Source: Aureimonas sp. ME7 (GTDB lineage Bacteria > Pseudomonadota > Alphaproteobacteria > Rhizobiales > Rhizobiaceae). Taken from it: a stretch of 64,000 nt of DNA. Shown here in pieces: positions 1 through 9,505 of this stretch. The translations under genes and the position numbers were made by a program. The stretch spans positions 372,001 through 436,000 of the forward strand of contig NZ_CAJCKW010000002.1 of NCBI RefSeq assembly GCF_903970965.1, read 5' to 3'. The stretch's first letter is position 1. Each line of letters starts with the position of its first letter. The notes below the pieces were generated by a model, which had not been told where the DNA came from, searched no databases, and worked only from the letters and a program-made list of their open reading frames with translations.

Positions 1-1
1 C

Positions 2-346
2 AACGAGGCTCCCGCACGACAAGCGCCTTCTCCGGCCTACGCACCGCAGGCCGCGCGTCCGGGGTCCGGTGCCGGCCCCTGGGGCGGGGCGGGCGCGGCG
101 GCCCCGCAGGGCGGCATGATGGCTGGGCGCGGCGGCGGGGGCTTCCTCGCCGGTGCAGCGCAGACCGCGATGGGCGTTGCGGGCGGCGTCCTCCTGGGCA
201 ACGCGATCGGGGGCATGTTCGGCAGCGGCGAAGCGCAGGCTGCCGAAACCCCGGCGTCCGAGCCGGAGCAGCACGAGCCGGCCGTCGACGAGACCGCCGA
301 CGAGGGCGGCTTCTTCGACGACGGCGGCGGCTTCGACGAAATCTGA
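2..346 (+). CDS. DUF2076 family protein, C-terminal part (5' end outside window)
   Basis: The reading frame is open from the window edge to the TGA at 344-346, so only the C-terminal ~114 residues are seen. They consist of a Pro/Ala/Gly-rich linker, then a Gly-rich hydrophobic stretch (GGGFLAGAAQTAMGVAGG) typical of the DUF2076 C-terminus, then an acidic tail ending in DDGGGFDEI. DUF2076 proteins are poorly characterised, and no enzymatic function is implied here. The internal ATG at 116 is not the real start, because the same frame continues upstream. A perfect hairpin follows the stop. Confidence 0.75.
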   Translation, partial: NEAPARQAPSPAYAPQAARPGSGAGPWGGAGAAAPQGGMMAGRGGGGFLAGAAQTAMGVAGGVLLGNAIGGMFGSGEAQAAETPASEPEQHEPAVDETADEGGFFDDGGGFDEI

Positions 347-380
347 TCTTTTACCCAAGCCACGCAATCGTTTACCAAAT

Positions 381-412
381 CGAGGCCCGATCCGGTCTAG
401 GATCGGGCCTCG
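381..412 (+). terminator. Hairpin terminator candidate after the DUF2076 gene
   Basis: A perfect 13-bp inverted repeat lies at 381-393 and 400-412 with a 6-nt loop (stem starting CGAGGCCCGATCC). It lies 34 bp past the DUF2076 stop and 75 bp before the DedA start. No T-run follows, so it may be an imperfect intrinsic terminator or an mRNA 3'-end stabiliser. Confidence 0.6.
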
Positions 413-487
413 TCATTCCTTCGTCGCGCTCGGCCCCGATGCTGGGCGCTCCGATCCGGCCATACTTCTTGCGCGGCAGCACTCACG

Positions 488-1138
488 ATGGACGCCTTTC
501 TTGTCGAACTCGGTGAACTGATCCGAGCCAATCCAGGCTGGGCAGCCGTCATCGTGGCGGGAATCTGCCTCGGCGAGTCGCTTGTGCTCGTCGGTCTCGT
601 CATTCCGGCAACCGCCGTGATGCTGCTGATCGGCGGCATGATGGGCTCGGGCGTCATCGATCCCGTGACCACGCTGATCGCCGCCGCCGTCGGTGCCGTG
701 GTCGGCGACGTGATCTCCTACTTTCTCGGACGCTGGCTCGGCCCCGGCATCGTGCATCGCCGCCCCTTGCGCCGGTATCGCCATGCGGTGGCCAAGACCC
801 GGCTGTTCTTCCGCCGCTACGGTTTCTGGGCGGTGTTCCTCGGGCGTTTCCTCGGGCCGATCCGGTCCACCGTGCCGCTCGTCGCCGGCATGATGGCGAT
901 GGACCAGAAGCGGTTTCAGCTCGCCAACGTCCTCTCGGCCGTCGTCTGGGCGCCGGCCATGTTCGCCCCGGGATGGCTCGGCATGAAGGGCGCGCAGGGC
1001 TTGACCGAAATGTCCGGCGGCACCGTCCTCATTCTTCTTCTCGGAATCCTCGCCGTCACCGCGATCGCGACGGTCGTCGGCAGCCGCCATTTCGGCAGGG
1101 ATCGGCGGGCGCGGCGTCCGGTTCGGAGCGCGAGCTGA
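488..1138 (+). CDS. DedA family inner-membrane protein
   Basis: This 216-residue protein is about the usual DedA length. It has a hydrophobic N-terminal re-entrant region (residues ~20-65, containing GESLVLVGLVIPA) and the conserved FLGRFLGPIRSTVPLVAG segment (~118-135) that marks the DedA/SNARE-associated fold. Hydrophobic segments also occur near 150-170 and 175-200, and the C-terminus is basic (RRARRPVRS). DedA proteins are implicated in undecaprenyl-phosphate or phospholipid flipping and membrane homeostasis, which suits the polysaccharide genes downstream. The next gene starts 17 bp later on the same strand, so the two may be co-transcribed. Confidence 0.85.
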   Translation: MDAFLVELGELIRANPGWAAVIVAGICLGESLVLVGLVIPATAVMLLIGGMMGSGVIDPVTTLIAAAVGAVVGDVISYFLGRWLGPGIVHRRPLRRYRHAVAKTRLFFRRYGFWAVFLGRFLGPIRSTVPLVAGMMAMDQKRFQLANVLSAVVWAPAMFAPGWLGMKGAQGLTEMSGGTVLILLLGILAVTAIATVVGSRHFGRDRRARRPVRSAS

Positions 1139-1154
1139 GCGAGGGGCCGCGCCG

Positions 1155-2204
1155 GTGGCGCCCGCCCGCATCGGCTGGGGCATCGTCGGCACCGGCGTGA
1201 TCGCCGAGCGCTTCGGCGGCGACCTCCTCCATTCCGCCAGCGGCCGTGTCGCGGCCGTCGCCTCGCGCGACGCGGACCGCGCCCGTGCGTTGGTAGGGCA
1301 CCTCGCCCCGGGCGCGTTCGGAGGAACGCTCGACGAGGTCCTTTCGCATCCCTCGGTCGACGCCGTCTACATCGCGAGCCCGACGGCCCAACACCGGACA
1401 CATGCGCTGGCCGCGATCGCGGCGGGAAAGCCGGTTCTCGTCGAGAAGCCGTTGGCGGCCGGCGCGAGCGAAGCACGCGAGATTGCCGAGGCGGCTTCGA
1501 GTATCGGTGTTCTGTGCATGGAGGCCATGTGGATGCGCTTCACACCCGGCATTCAGACCGCCAAGCGGATGCTAGACGACGGTTGGATCGGCGAGATCCG
1601 GCAGTTCGAGGCGCAGCTCGGCTACCCCAACGCGTTCGATCCGGGAAGCCGCCTCTTCGACCCCGCGCTCGGCGGCGGCGCCCATCTCGACCTCGGCGTT
1701 TACCCGCTCTCGCTAGCGTTTCACCTGCTGGGACCGCCCGAAGATGTCGCGCACACCGCGATACCTGCGCCGAACGGCGTGCCGATGGCCGGCGGCCTCC
1801 TCCTGCGCTATCCGAACGCGGTGGCGACGCTCGGTTTCTCGTTTCTGGCGGAGGGGCGAAACGATGCTCATCTGTCGGGTACAGGCGGACGGTTGCGCAT
1901 CCAGGCGCCGTTCCTCTGCCCGCCATCCGTATCGCTGCGCCGATCTTCCTCGCCATCGGAGGGGAAACCATTAATGCAACCACTACCCGGCAAGCAGGGC
2001 GGGCGGTCGAAGGCCCTACGCAGCTTCCTGTCGCAGTGGCGCGAGCGTCCGGTGCCGACGCTTTATCGCGGAACCGGGCTTCAATATCAGGCGGATCACT
2101 TCGCCGAACTCATGCATGCCGGCGCGACGGACAGCCCGGTGATGCCGCTGGCGCAGTCGATCGCGGTGCTCGGCATTCTCGACCGCTTCAGCGATCGACC
2201 GTGA
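1155..2204 (+). CDS. Gfo/Idh/MocA family oxidoreductase
   Basis: A 349-residue NAD(P)-dependent sugar dehydrogenase-like protein. The N-terminal Rossmann motif is GWGIVGTGVIAERF (residues ~7-20), the family motif EKPLAAG is near residue 96, and a second domain with a conserved GGGAHLDLGVYPLS segment (~175-188) follows. The start is GTG at 1155. Members oxidise or reduce sugars or cyclitols, or act as trans-dihydrodiol dehydrogenases; the substrate cannot be told from sequence. The last 17 bp overlap the convergent glycosyltransferase gene. The position next to rhamnose genes suggests a role in nucleotide-sugar or glycan metabolism, but this is inference. Confidence 0.85.
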   Translation: MAPARIGWGIVGTGVIAERFGGDLLHSASGRVAAVASRDADRARALVGHLAPGAFGGTLDEVLSHPSVDAVYIASPTAQHRTHALAAIAAGKPVLVEKPLAAGASEAREIAEAASSIGVLCMEAMWMRFTPGIQTAKRMLDDGWIGEIRQFEAQLGYPNAFDPGSRLFDPALGGGAHLDLGVYPLSLAFHLLGPPEDVAHTAIPAPNGVPMAGGLLLRYPNAVATLGFSFLAEGRNDAHLSGTGGRLRIQAPFLCPPSVSLRRSSSPSEGKPLMQPLPGKQGGRSKALRSFLSQWRERPVPTLYRGTGLQYQADHFAELMHAGATDSPVMPLAQSIAVLGILDRFSDRP

Positions 2205-3120
2205 AGCGTTTCAGCATGGCGCGCGCGGTGCGCCAAACGGGCTTGGGCGCATAGGCATAAAGGTAGTGCGCCGCGACAAGCGCCACCGGATAGCGGCGCC
2301 AGAACTGGGCGAGCGGCAGGATGAAAGGGTTGCGGCTGCTCGCGACCGCCCGCTCGGACACGCGCCGCAAGTCGTCCAGCGGCGCCTTCGCCGGATCGAG
2401 ATGCGACAGCGGCTCCAGCGCTTCCGTCGCGGTCGCCAGATATCCGCGCGTTTCCGCTACAGCCGCAAAGAGGCGCTCCGCCGCATGCGCGGCCGTCCCG
2501 TCCAACTGTCCGCGCTCGGCCACGAATAGCCGGTCGAGCGAAGGATCGGCGAAGGGCAGAAGGGCGTCCCGACGAAACCAGAACATCGACCCGGCGGCGA
2601 AGCGTCGGGTTTCCAGCGCGCCGAGGTCGAGATCGAGCGACATGGCGTCGATCATGCGTCGCGTGATGCGCCGGTTGAGAACGATGCGCGAGCGCAGCTC
2701 CAGAAGATGGGCCTCGGGTGCGACGAGGCCGATCCGAGGCTCGCGCTCCATCGCGTCCAAGACAAAGGGATTGCCGCCCCCACCTGCCAGAAGCGAGCGC
2801 GCGAGGAACCGGCGCCAGTCCTCGCCGTCCTCGCGGTGCGTCGAGCGCTTGGTGTGCAGCTTCAGCCCGATCTCGAAACCGGTGGACCGCGCCTGCAGCG
2901 CCTTCATGAAGGGGAGAACGTCCCGCCCCCGGTTTTCGACCGTCACCCGCTCGCAAAAGGCCAGATGCGGGCTGTCGACGGCGGCGAGTTCCATCCCTTC
3001 GTCGCGGCACGTCAGCACCAGCCCGAACGGCCGGGAAAAGGCGGCGCCGATTTCGGCCGCCATCTCCGCCCAAACATCGGGATAATGGACATGGACGAAG
3101 ACGACCGGAACACCCCTCAT
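2188..3120 (-). CDS. RgpF-like rhamnan synthesis glycosyltransferase
   Basis: A 310-residue protein with the hallmarks of the rhamnan synthesis F family: VENRGRDVLPFMKAL (residues ~61-75), LKLHTKRSTHR (~87-97) and FAAGSMFWFRRDALL (~175-189). The family makes rhamnose-containing cell-wall or O-antigen chains. This copy is a single-domain form, shorter than the multi-domain RgpF proteins of streptococci. It starts 3 bp past the rmlD stop on the same strand, so it probably forms the last gene of an rmlC-rmlB-rmlD-rgpF operon that makes dTDP-L-rhamnose and uses it at once. The 3' end overlaps the Gfo/Idh gene convergently. Confidence 0.8.
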   Translation of the reverse strand: MRGVPVVFVHVHYPDVWAEMAAEIGAAFSRPFGLVLTCRDEGMELAAVDSPHLAFCERVTVENRGRDVLPFMKALQARSTGFEIGLKLHTKRSTHREDGEDWRRFLARSLLAGGGGNPFVLDAMEREPRIGLVAPEAHLLELRSRIVLNRRITRRMIDAMSLDLDLGALETRRFAAGSMFWFRRDALLPFADPSLDRLFVAERGQLDGTAAHAAERLFAAVAETRGYLATATEALEPLSHLDPAKAPLDDLRRVSERAVASSRNPFILPLAQFWRRYPVALVAAHYLYAYAPKPVWRTARAMLKRFTVDR

Positions 3121-3123
3121 GCG

Positions 3124-4005
3124 TCAGGCGGCGGCGCGCAAGGCGGCTAGGCAACGCACGACGCCGCTCTGCCAGTCCGGCAGCGCATGATCGAAGGCCG
3201 AGCGAAACTTCGCCGTGTCGAGCCGCGAGTTGGCAGGTCGCGCAGCGGGCGTCGGGTAGTCCGCCGTGCCGATCGCCTCAACCCGCGCGCTCGCGCCGCC
3301 GAGTTCGGCCGAACGCGCCAGAATCTCGGCCGCGAAGCCCGCCCAGGTCGTCTCGCCGTCGGCCACCATGTGGTAGGTGCCGAAGGGCGCATCTTCGCCG
3401 CGATCCACCAACGAGCGGGCAACCGTCAGGATGCCCGCGGCGATGTCGGGCGCATAGGTCGGCGTACCGTGCTGATCGCCGACGACGCGCAGCGTGTCGC
3501 GATCGCTGGCCAACCGCAGCATCGTCTTCAGGAAGTTGTTGCCGTAGGGCCCGTAGACCCAGGCCGTGCGCAGGATGACATGCGACGGGTTGGCACGTGC
3601 GACGGCCTCTTCGCCCACTAGCTTGGAGCGACCGTAGACGCCCTTCGGTCCGGTCGCGTCGGTTTCGACATAGGGCCCCGCCTTGTCGCCGGAAAACACG
3701 TAGTCGGTGGAGATGTGGATCACCGGAAGGCCGGCTTCGGCGGCGGCCGCGGCGACGTTCCCGGCCCCTTGCGCGTTGATCGCGAAGGCGGCGGCTTCGT
3801 CGCCTTCGGCCTTGTCCACCGCCGTATAGGCGGCGGCGTTCACCACCACGTCCGGCCGAACACCGGCGATCGCGGCGTCGATCGAGGCGCGGTCCGTCAG
3901 GTCGAGCGCGGGGCGCCCGATCGCCGAGACTTCGACGCCCTCGCCCGCCGCGCCGAGAAGGGCCTGGGCGACCTGGCCTTCGCGCCCGGTGACCAGAAGC
4001 CTCAT
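3124..4005 (-). CDS. rmlD: dTDP-4-dehydrorhamnose reductase
   Basis: A 293-residue extended SDR that performs the last step of dTDP-L-rhamnose synthesis, the NAD(P)H reduction of dTDP-4-dehydro-L-rhamnose. Visible features are [16 protein letters not shown] (nucleotide-binding loop), [26 protein letters not shown] and the catalytic YGRSK (YxxxK), followed by [13 protein letters not shown]. The ATG at 4005 overlaps the rmlB stop in an ATGA junction, which fixes the start even though the frame is open further upstream. It is the third gene of the minus-strand operon. Confidence 0.95.
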   Translation of the reverse strand: MRLLVTGREGQVAQALLGAAGEGVEVSAIGRPALDLTDRASIDAAIAGVRPDVVVNAAAYTAVDKAEGDEAAAFAINAQGAGNVAAAAAEAGLPVIHISTDYVFSGDKAGPYVETDATGPKGVYGRSKLVGEEAVARANPSHVILRTAWVYGPYGNNFLKTMLRLASDRDTLRVVGDQHGTPTYAPDIAAGILTVARSLVDRGEDAPFGTYHMVADGETTWAGFAAEILARSAELGGASARVEAIGTADYPTPAARPANSRLDTAKFRSAFDHALPDWQSGVVRCLAALRAAA

Positions 4006-5072
4006 GCGGCAGGCGCCTTCGCCGCACCCAGACGCTCGCCGGAATAGCGCTTCTCGCGAATCGGCCGCCACCACTCCGGATTCTCGAGATACCAGGCGAT
4101 GGTTTTTTCGAGACCGGTCTCGAACGTTTCCTCCGCGCGCCAGCCGAGTTCGGTCTCGATGCGCGTCGCGTCGATGGCATAGCGAAGGTCGTGCCCCGGA
4201 CGGTCGGAAACGAAGTCGATCAGCTCGCGGCGCGAGCGCCCGTTTTCCAGCGGCGACAAGCGGTCCAGCGTATCGCAGATCGTCTCCACGACGGCGAGGT
4301 TGGAGCGCTCGTTGCGCCCGCCGATATTGTAGGAGCGGCCCGGCTCGCCCTTGGTCGCGACGAGGGCCAGCGCGCGGGCGTGGTCGTCGACATAGAGCCA
4401 GTCGCGCACGTTCTCGCCCTTGCCGTAGACCGGCAGGCGCTTGCCCTCCAGCCCGTTGAGGATCACGAGCGGGATCAGCTTCTCGGGGAAATGGTAGGGA
4501 CCGTAGTTGTTGGAGCAGTTCGAGAGCACCACCGGCATGTGATACGTGTGGTGCCACGCCATCGCGAGGTGATCGGACGAGGCCTTGGACGCAGAATAGG
4601 GCGAGGACGGCGCGTAGGGCGTTTCCTCCGTGAAGAGGCTGTCGTCCAGCGGAAGATCGCCATACACCTCGTCGGTCGAGATGTGATGGAAGCGGAAACC
4701 CTCCTTCTTCGCGCCGGTCAGCCCGGACCAGTAGGCACGAGCGGCTTCCAGAAGCTCGTAGGTGCCGACGATATTGGTCTGGATGAAGTCGCCCGGACCA
4801 TCGATCGAGCGATCCACATGGCTTTCCGCCGCCAGATGCATGATCGCGTCGATCTCGTGCTCTCGCAGGAGATCGGCCACGAGCGCGCGGTCGAGGATGT
4901 CGCCTTGCACGAAGCGATAGCGCGGGCTGTTCTCGATGGCGTTCAGCGAGGTGAGGTTCGCAGCATAGGTCAGCTTGTCGAGATTGACGACCGAATGCTC
5001 GGTGTCGCGCACGAGATGCCGGCAGACGGCCGAGCCGATGAAGCCGGCGCCGCCGGTGACGAGAATGTTCAC
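4002..5072 (-). CDS. rmlB: dTDP-glucose 4,6-dehydratase
   Basis: A 356-residue extended SDR that converts dTDP-D-glucose to dTDP-4-keto-6-deoxyglucose. Diagnostic motifs are [16 protein letters not shown] at the N-terminus, [12 protein letters not shown] (~81-92), [11 protein letters not shown] with the catalytic DE pair, and [13 protein letters not shown] (YxxxK). [17 protein letters not shown] is also typical of RmlB. The start is GTG at 5072, overlapping the rmlC stop as GTGA. Translation is therefore probably coupled along rmlC-rmlB-rmlD. Confidence 0.96.
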   Translation of the reverse strand: MNILVTGGAGFIGSAVCRHLVRDTEHSVVNLDKLTYAANLTSLNAIENSPRYRFVQGDILDRALVADLLREHEIDAIMHLAAESHVDRSIDGPGDFIQTNIVGTYELLEAARAYWSGLTGAKKEGFRFHHISTDEVYGDLPLDDSLFTEETPYAPSSPYSASKASSDHLAMAWHHTYHMPVVLSNCSNNYGPYHFPEKLIPLVILNGLEGKRLPVYGKGENVRDWLYVDDHARALALVATKGEPGRSYNIGGRNERSNLAVVETICDTLDRLSPLENGRSRRELIDFVSDRPGHDLRYAIDATRIETELGWRAEETFETGLEKTIAWYLENPEWWRPIREKRYSGERLGAAKAPAA

Positions 5073-5644
5073 GCCGATGCTCCCGAATACACGAAGGGGG
5101 ATTCGATCTCAGCGAGCCGCGGGGCCGCCTTGTCCTTGGCCGAGAGCACGGGATCGCGGCCGTCGAGCGGCCAGGAGATCGCGAAATCCGGGTCGTCGAA
5201 GCGGATGGAGCGGTCGTGCTCGCCGCTATAGGGGGCGGACACCTTGTAGAACACTTCCGTATGCGGCTCGAGCGTCAGGAACCCGTGCGCGAAGCCGACC
5301 GGCACGAGAATCTGGTTGAACGCGTCCGCCGAAAGTTCGAGGGCGACCCATCGCCGATAGGTCGGAGAGCCCTTCCGGATGTCCACCGCCACATCGAGGA
5401 TGCGGCCGCGCAGGACGCGCACCAGCTTGTCCTGAGCGAAGGGCGGCTCCTGATAGTGCAGGCCGCGCAGCGTGAAGACTTCAGCCGAATAGGATTGGTT
5501 GTCCTGCATCCAGTCGATATCGACCCCCTGCCCCTTCAGCCGCTGCCGGTTGAAGGTTTCGGAAAAGAAGCCCCGGTCGTCGCCGAACTTGCGGGGTTTG
5601 AGTTCGAGAACCTCGGGGATATCCAAGGGCCGGATATCGAGCAT
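5069..5644 (-). CDS. rmlC: dTDP-4-dehydrorhamnose 3,5-epimerase
   Basis: A 191-residue cupin that epimerises C3 and C5 of dTDP-4-keto-6-deoxyglucose. It shows [11 protein letters not shown] (~22-32), the catalytic-His region [10 protein letters not shown] (~60-69), [12 protein letters not shown] and the second conserved region [13 protein letters not shown]. The ATG at 5644 gives the normal family length; the longer open frame upstream overlaps rmlA antisense and is not coding. It is the first gene of the minus-strand rhamnose operon, divergent from rmlA across 177 bp. Confidence 0.95.
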   Translation of the reverse strand: MLDIRPLDIPEVLELKPRKFGDDRGFFSETFNRQRLKGQGVDIDWMQDNQSYSAEVFTLRGLHYQEPPFAQDKLVRVLRGRILDVAVDIRKGSPTYRRWVALELSADAFNQILVPVGFAHGFLTLEPHTEVFYKVSAPYSGEHDRSIRFDDPDFAISWPLDGRDPVLSAKDKAAPRLAEIESPFVYSGASA

Positions 5645-5821
5645 GGGGCAGCCTTCGTGCTGGTTCGGTCGGAACGCTTTCTGCGTCATCGCGGCCCACG
5701 CTGCAAGGAAAAGCGGCGCGATGGTGGGGCGATCGGCATATCCAACTGGCAAGTTCGGCCGCCAACGGATACACCACCGCCGCAACCTCCCGCACGACGA
5801 CGGACGAAAAGAGGCATCGGC
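5645..5821. promoter_or_regulatory. Divergent rmlC/rmlA promoter region
   Basis: This is the 177-bp gap between the divergent rmlC and rmlA starts, so it should hold both promoters. A good Shine-Dalgarno (AAGAGG) sits about 6 nt before the rmlA ATG. I saw no convincing -35/-10 pair or operator palindrome. Confidence 0.4.
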
Positions 5822-6697
5822 ATGAAGGGCATCATTCTCGCAGGCGGCAGCGGCACGCGTCTCCACCCGATGACGCTGACTGCGTCCAAGCAGCTGCTGC
5901 CGGTTTACGACAAGCCGATGATCTACTATCCGCTGTCGACCCTGCTTCTGTCCGGCATCCGAGAGATCCTGATCATCTCGACGCCGCACGACCTGCCGCG
6001 CTTTCGCGCGCTTCTCGGCACCGGTGAGCGTTGGGGCGTGTCCTTCACCTATGCCGAGCAGCCGAGCCCGGACGGTCTGGCGCAGGCCTACCTGATCGGC
6101 GAGGAGTTCGTGGCGGGCGAGCCTTCGGCGCTGGTTCTGGGCGACAACCTCTTCTACGGCCACGGCCTGCCGGAGCTTCTCCAGGGCGCCGCCGCCAAGC
6201 CGACCGGGGCGAGCGTCTTCGCCTATCACGTCAACGATCCCGAGCGGTACGGCGTCGTGTCCTTCGACAAGGCGGGCAAGGCGACGACGATCGAGGAAAA
6301 GCCTGCCAACCCCGCTTCGAACTGGGCGGTGACGGGGTTGTATTTCTACGACGGGCGCGCTTCGTCGCTGGCGCGCCAGCTGAAACCCTCGCCGCGCGGC
6401 GAGCTGGAGATCACGGATCTCAACCGCCTCTATCTCGAGGAAGGCTCGCTCAGCGTCCAGTGCATGGGACGGGGCTTCGCCTGGCTCGACACGGGGACCC
6501 CCGATTCGCTTCTGGAAGCGTCGGAATTCGTGCGCACGCTGGAGCACCGGCAGGGGTTCAAGATTTCCTGCCCCGAGGAAATCGCCTTCAACCTCGGCTT
6601 CATCGACGCCGACCAGCTCGAGCGCCTCGGCCGCGAGCTCGGCAAGAGCACCTACGGCATCTACCTGCAGAAGATCGCGGCGCAGTCGCGCGGCTGA
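5822..6697 (+). CDS. rmlA: Glucose-1-phosphate thymidylyltransferase
   Basis: A 291-residue nucleotidyltransferase that makes dTDP-glucose from dTTP and glucose-1-phosphate, the entry step of the rhamnose pathway. It has the signature [20 protein letters not shown] at the N-terminus, [25 protein letters not shown] (metal-binding Asp), [20 protein letters not shown], and [17 protein letters not shown]. The ATG at 5822 has a good Shine-Dalgarno, and the open frame upstream is an antisense shadow of rmlC. Length matches the family. The exporter genes follow 90 bp downstream. Confidence 0.96.
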   Translation: MKGIILAGGSGTRLHPMTLTASKQLLPVYDKPMIYYPLSTLLLSGIREILIISTPHDLPRFRALLGTGERWGVSFTYAEQPSPDGLAQAYLIGEEFVAGEPSALVLGDNLFYGHGLPELLQGAAAKPTGASVFAYHVNDPERYGVVSFDKAGKATTIEEKPANPASNWAVTGLYFYDGRASSLARQLKPSPRGELEITDLNRLYLEEGSLSVQCMGRGFAWLDTGTPDSLLEASEFVRTLEHRQGFKISCPEEIAFNLGFIDADQLERLGRELGKSTYGIYLQKIAAQSRG

Positions 6698-6787
6698 ACG
6701 GGCCGCGCTTGTAACGCCGGGCGACATCGGAGTATCAGGTGCCGCTCCGGCGGCAAGACGGGCGGGCCGGAACGGTTCGCTGTCTGG

Positions 6788-7669
6788 GTGCTGACCGGAG
6801 ACGACTTGAAGGACATGGAACGCGTGACAGCAGGCACCACCGCCGCCCGTACGTGGGTCGCCGACGGCCGTCGGGATCGCCCGGCCATGATGCGCGAAAC
6901 GCGCGAGGACTTCTCCGAAGCCATCAAGCTGCACGAGCTCTGGCTGTTTCTGGGCTGGCGCGACGTCAAGAAGCACTACAGCCGCTCGGTGCTAGGGCCC
7001 TTCTGGCTGACGCTGTCGATGGGCGTGATGGTGGCGGGCCTCGGCGTCCTCTACTCGCAGATCTTCAAGCAGGACGTGGCGACCTACCTGCCGTTCCTGG
7101 CAATCGGCTTCATCATGTGGGGCTTGATTGCTGGGCTCATCAACGGCGCCTGCGAGATCTATTCCTCGGCGGCCGCTTCCGTGCGGCAGATCCGAATGCC
7201 GCTCAGCGTCTACATCCTGCAGTTCGTGTGGCGGCAGCTCCTGACCTTCGGGCACAATTTCGTCATCTACATCCTCGTCGCCATCATCTTCGACATCTGG
7301 CCGGGCGTGACGGGTCTTCTGTTCTTTCCGGCGCTGGCGATCCTGCTTCTGAACGGCGTCTTCGCCGCGATGATCCTCGGGCCCCTCTGCGCGCGCTTTC
7401 GCGACATTCCGCTGATCGTCAGCAGCGTCGTTCAGGTCGTCTTCTTCATGACGCCGATCCTTTGGAACGCCACCATGCTGCCCGACCGCGCCGTGTTCCT
7501 GACGCTCAATCCGTTCTACCACCTCATCGAGATCCTGCGCGATCCGCTCCTCGGCAGCCCTGCCCTCCTACAGAACTGGCTCGCCTGCATCGGCATGACG
7601 ATCGTCATGGGCCTCGTCGCCTTCACCTTCTTCTCGCGCTATCGCACGCGCATCGCATATTGGGCCTGA
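6788..7669 (+). CDS. Polysaccharide ABC exporter, membrane subunit (Wzm/ABC-2 type)
   Basis: A 293-residue ABC-2 transporter permease. A cytoplasmic N-terminal stretch holds the amphipathic LWLFLGWRDVKKHYSRSVLGPFW typical of Wzm/KpsM/RfbA proteins, followed by about six hydrophobic helices. It pairs with the ATPase gene 6 bp downstream to export a completed polysaccharide across the inner membrane. The first in-frame start is GTG at 6788; ATG at 6815 or 6887 could be the true start because the N-terminal ~35 residues are not conserved in type. Position next to the rml genes points to a rhamnose-containing O-antigen or capsule as cargo. Confidence 0.88.
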   Translation: MLTGDDLKDMERVTAGTTAARTWVADGRRDRPAMMRETREDFSEAIKLHELWLFLGWRDVKKHYSRSVLGPFWLTLSMGVMVAGLGVLYSQIFKQDVATYLPFLAIGFIMWGLIAGLINGACEIYSSAAASVRQIRMPLSVYILQFVWRQLLTFGHNFVIYILVAIIFDIWPGVTGLLFFPALAILLLNGVFAAMILGPLCARFRDIPLIVSSVVQVVFFMTPILWNATMLPDRAVFLTLNPFYHLIEILRDPLLGSPALLQNWLACIGMTIVMGLVAFTFFSRYRTRIAYWA

Positions 7670-7675
7670 CCCCAA

Positions 7676-8428
7676 ATGGCCTCCGTCACCTTCGAAAACG
7701 TCTCGGTCGACATTCCGGTCTTCAACGCCAGCAACCGCTCGCTGAAGAACAACATCATCTCCGCGGCGACCGGCGGGCAGATCAGCCCGCGCGACACCAA
7801 ACGCCTCAGCGTGCGCGCGATCGACGGCCTGTCCTTGAACCTCGAACACGGCACGCGCCTCGGCCTCGTCGGGCACAACGGCGCCGGCAAATCCACGATC
7901 CTGCGCGTCATGGCGGGCATCTATGCCCCGACGGGAGGCCACGTCCGCGTCGAAGGCGAGACCGCGCCGATGTTCGATCTTGCCTTCGGGATGGATCCGG
8001 ACGCCACGGGCTGGGACAACATCGTCCTGCGCGGACGGCTCCTCGGCTATTCGAAGTCCGAGATCCGTCGCCGGATGGACGAGATCGGCGCCGTCAGCGA
8101 TCTCGGGGCCTTCCTCGACATGCCGCTGCGCACCTATTCCACCGGCATGGCGACGCGCCTCGCCTTTGCCGTCTCGACCTCCATCCGCCCCGATATCCTT
8201 CTGATCGACGAAGGCATCGGCGCCGGCGACGCCGCCTTCATCCAGCAAGCGAAGGAGCGCATGCGCGCCTTCATCGGCGAAGCAGGGCTTCTGGTGATCG
8301 CCTCGCATTCCGACGAGTTGCTGCGCCAATGGTGCACCACCGCGATCTGGATGGAGCACGGGCGCAAGCGCATGGAAGGCGGGATCGACGAGGTGCTGGA
8401 GGCCTATCAGGCCTCTCTCAAGAGCTGA
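7676..8428 (+). CDS. Polysaccharide ABC exporter, ATPase subunit (Wzt-like, short form)
   Basis: A 250-residue ATPase of the polysaccharide exporter family. The Walker A is GHNGAGKST at residues 66-74, the signature is YSTGM at 154-158 and the Walker B is ILLIDE at 174-179, followed by the GIGAGD typical of Wzt/KpsT/TagH. About 50 residues precede the ATP-binding core. It stops right after that core, so it lacks the C-terminal carbohydrate-binding domain of Wzt proteins that read a modified non-reducing end. Export is then probably coupled to synthesis rather than to a terminal cap (inference from studied Wzt classes). Confidence 0.9.
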   Translation: MASVTFENVSVDIPVFNASNRSLKNNIISAATGGQISPRDTKRLSVRAIDGLSLNLEHGTRLGLVGHNGAGKSTILRVMAGIYAPTGGHVRVEGETAPMFDLAFGMDPDATGWDNIVLRGRLLGYSKSEIRRRMDEIGAVSDLGAFLDMPLRTYSTGMATRLAFAVSTSIRPDILLIDEGIGAGDAAFIQQAKERMRAFIGEAGLLVIASHSDELLRQWCTTAIWMEHGRKRMEGGIDEVLEAYQASLKS

Positions 8429-8434
8429 TTCCGC

Positions 8435-9505
8435 TCAGCCTCTGCGTAGCATCAGGTTGCGACCGGTCCGCATGAGCTTGAAAGCCCCGACCCGGCGCAG
8501 GAAGCGCGCGCGCGGGTAGGACCGCATGACAGCCATACGAAGTTTGGCCTTGCGCTTGCTGTGGGCGGGAAGGAAGGGAATGATGCGTTCGATGTCGCGA
8601 ACGGAGTTCTCGTAGAGCGCCTCGTCGCCGAGCAGCGAGGCGCGATGCATCTCGCTGAGCACGATCATATAGAAGCGGTGGACGATGACATCCTTCCACT
8701 GCGTCTGCGCCGGCATGTCGGAATTGTCGAAATCCTCGTAGAGCTTTTCGAAATAGATCATGCGCGAGCGCGCCATGCGCGGCGAGTAGGAGGTCGATCC
8801 GGTATAGATGCACCAGTAGGACAGCGCCTTGTCGATGAAGACGTTGTTCCAGGCGGCGCGGAACAGCCGGACGAACAGATCGTCGTCCTCGTAGCCGCTG
8901 AGGCGCTCGTCGAAGCCCCCGACCGATTCGAACGCTTCACGCAGGATCAGCGAAGCCGAGGGGAGGATGAACATGTCGTCGGCTAGGCACTTCTCGAGCC
9001 GCGTCTTGGGATGCTCCTGGCGCATTAGGCTCAGCATCCGTCGGTTGCGCATTCGCCCGAACCGGTCGCACTCGTCGAGATTGCTGTAGACCCAGCCGAG
9101 CTTGAAGTGATCTTCCTCCTCGAAGGGCTTGGCCAATTCCTCCAAGTGGTCGGGATACCAGCCGTCGTCCTGATCCAGAAGCGCGATCAGACTGCTCGTC
9201 GAATTGGCGATCGCATGGTTGCGAGCCGACGACTGGCCGCCGTTTTCCTTGTGCAGAAGGCGAATGGAGGGAAACTCTACCGCCAGCCGCTCTACGATGG
9301 CGGGGCCGTCGTCGGTGGAGCCGTCATCGACGACGATGAACTCGTCGGGCTGACGCGTCTGCGCCAGAACGGTTCGGATCGATCGTTCGATGAACTCCGC
9401 TCCGTTGTAGAGCGCGATGATGGCGACGACCGTATGGGGACGCGCGCCCTGCTGCTTCATCAGTTCCAAGCGATCGATCTTTCGGTATCCAGTTTCGGAG
9501 CGCAT
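8435..9505 (-). CDS. Family 2 glycosyltransferase
   Basis: A 356-residue GT-A fold enzyme. The nucleotide-sugar-binding core is VVAIIALYNGAEFIERS (~26-42), FIVVDDGSTDDG, ENGGQSSARNHAIAN, and the metal-binding LLDQDDGWYPDHLEEL. FESVGGFDERLSGYEDDDLFVRL is the usual acceptor-side ED region. A basic C-terminal tail may contact the membrane. It converges with the Wzt gene and is probably a sugar-adding enzyme of the same polysaccharide; donor and acceptor are not predictable. An internal ATG at 9460 is an alternative start. Confidence 0.85.
   Translation of the reverse strand: MRSETGYRKIDRLELMKQQGARPHTVVAIIALYNGAEFIERSIRTVLAQTRQPDEFIVVDDGSTDDGPAIVERLAVEFPSIRLLHKENGGQSSARNHAIANSTSSLIALLDQDDGWYPDHLEELAKPFEEEDHFKLGWVYSNLDECDRFGRMRNRRMLSLMRQEHPKTRLEKCLADDMFILPSASLILREAFESVGGFDERLSGYEDDDLFVRLFRAAWNNVFIDKALSYWCIYTGSTSYSPRMARSRMIYFEKLYEDFDNSDMPAQTQWKDVIVHRFYMIVLSEMHRASLLGDEALYENSVRDIERIIPFLPAHSKRKAKLRMAVMRSYPRARFLRRVGAFKLMRTGRNLMLRRG

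Noticed and set aside
5645-6976. Upstream extension of rmlC on the minus strand
   Set aside because: The frame stays open by chance opposite rmlA; rmlC begins at the ATG at 5644, matching the family length.
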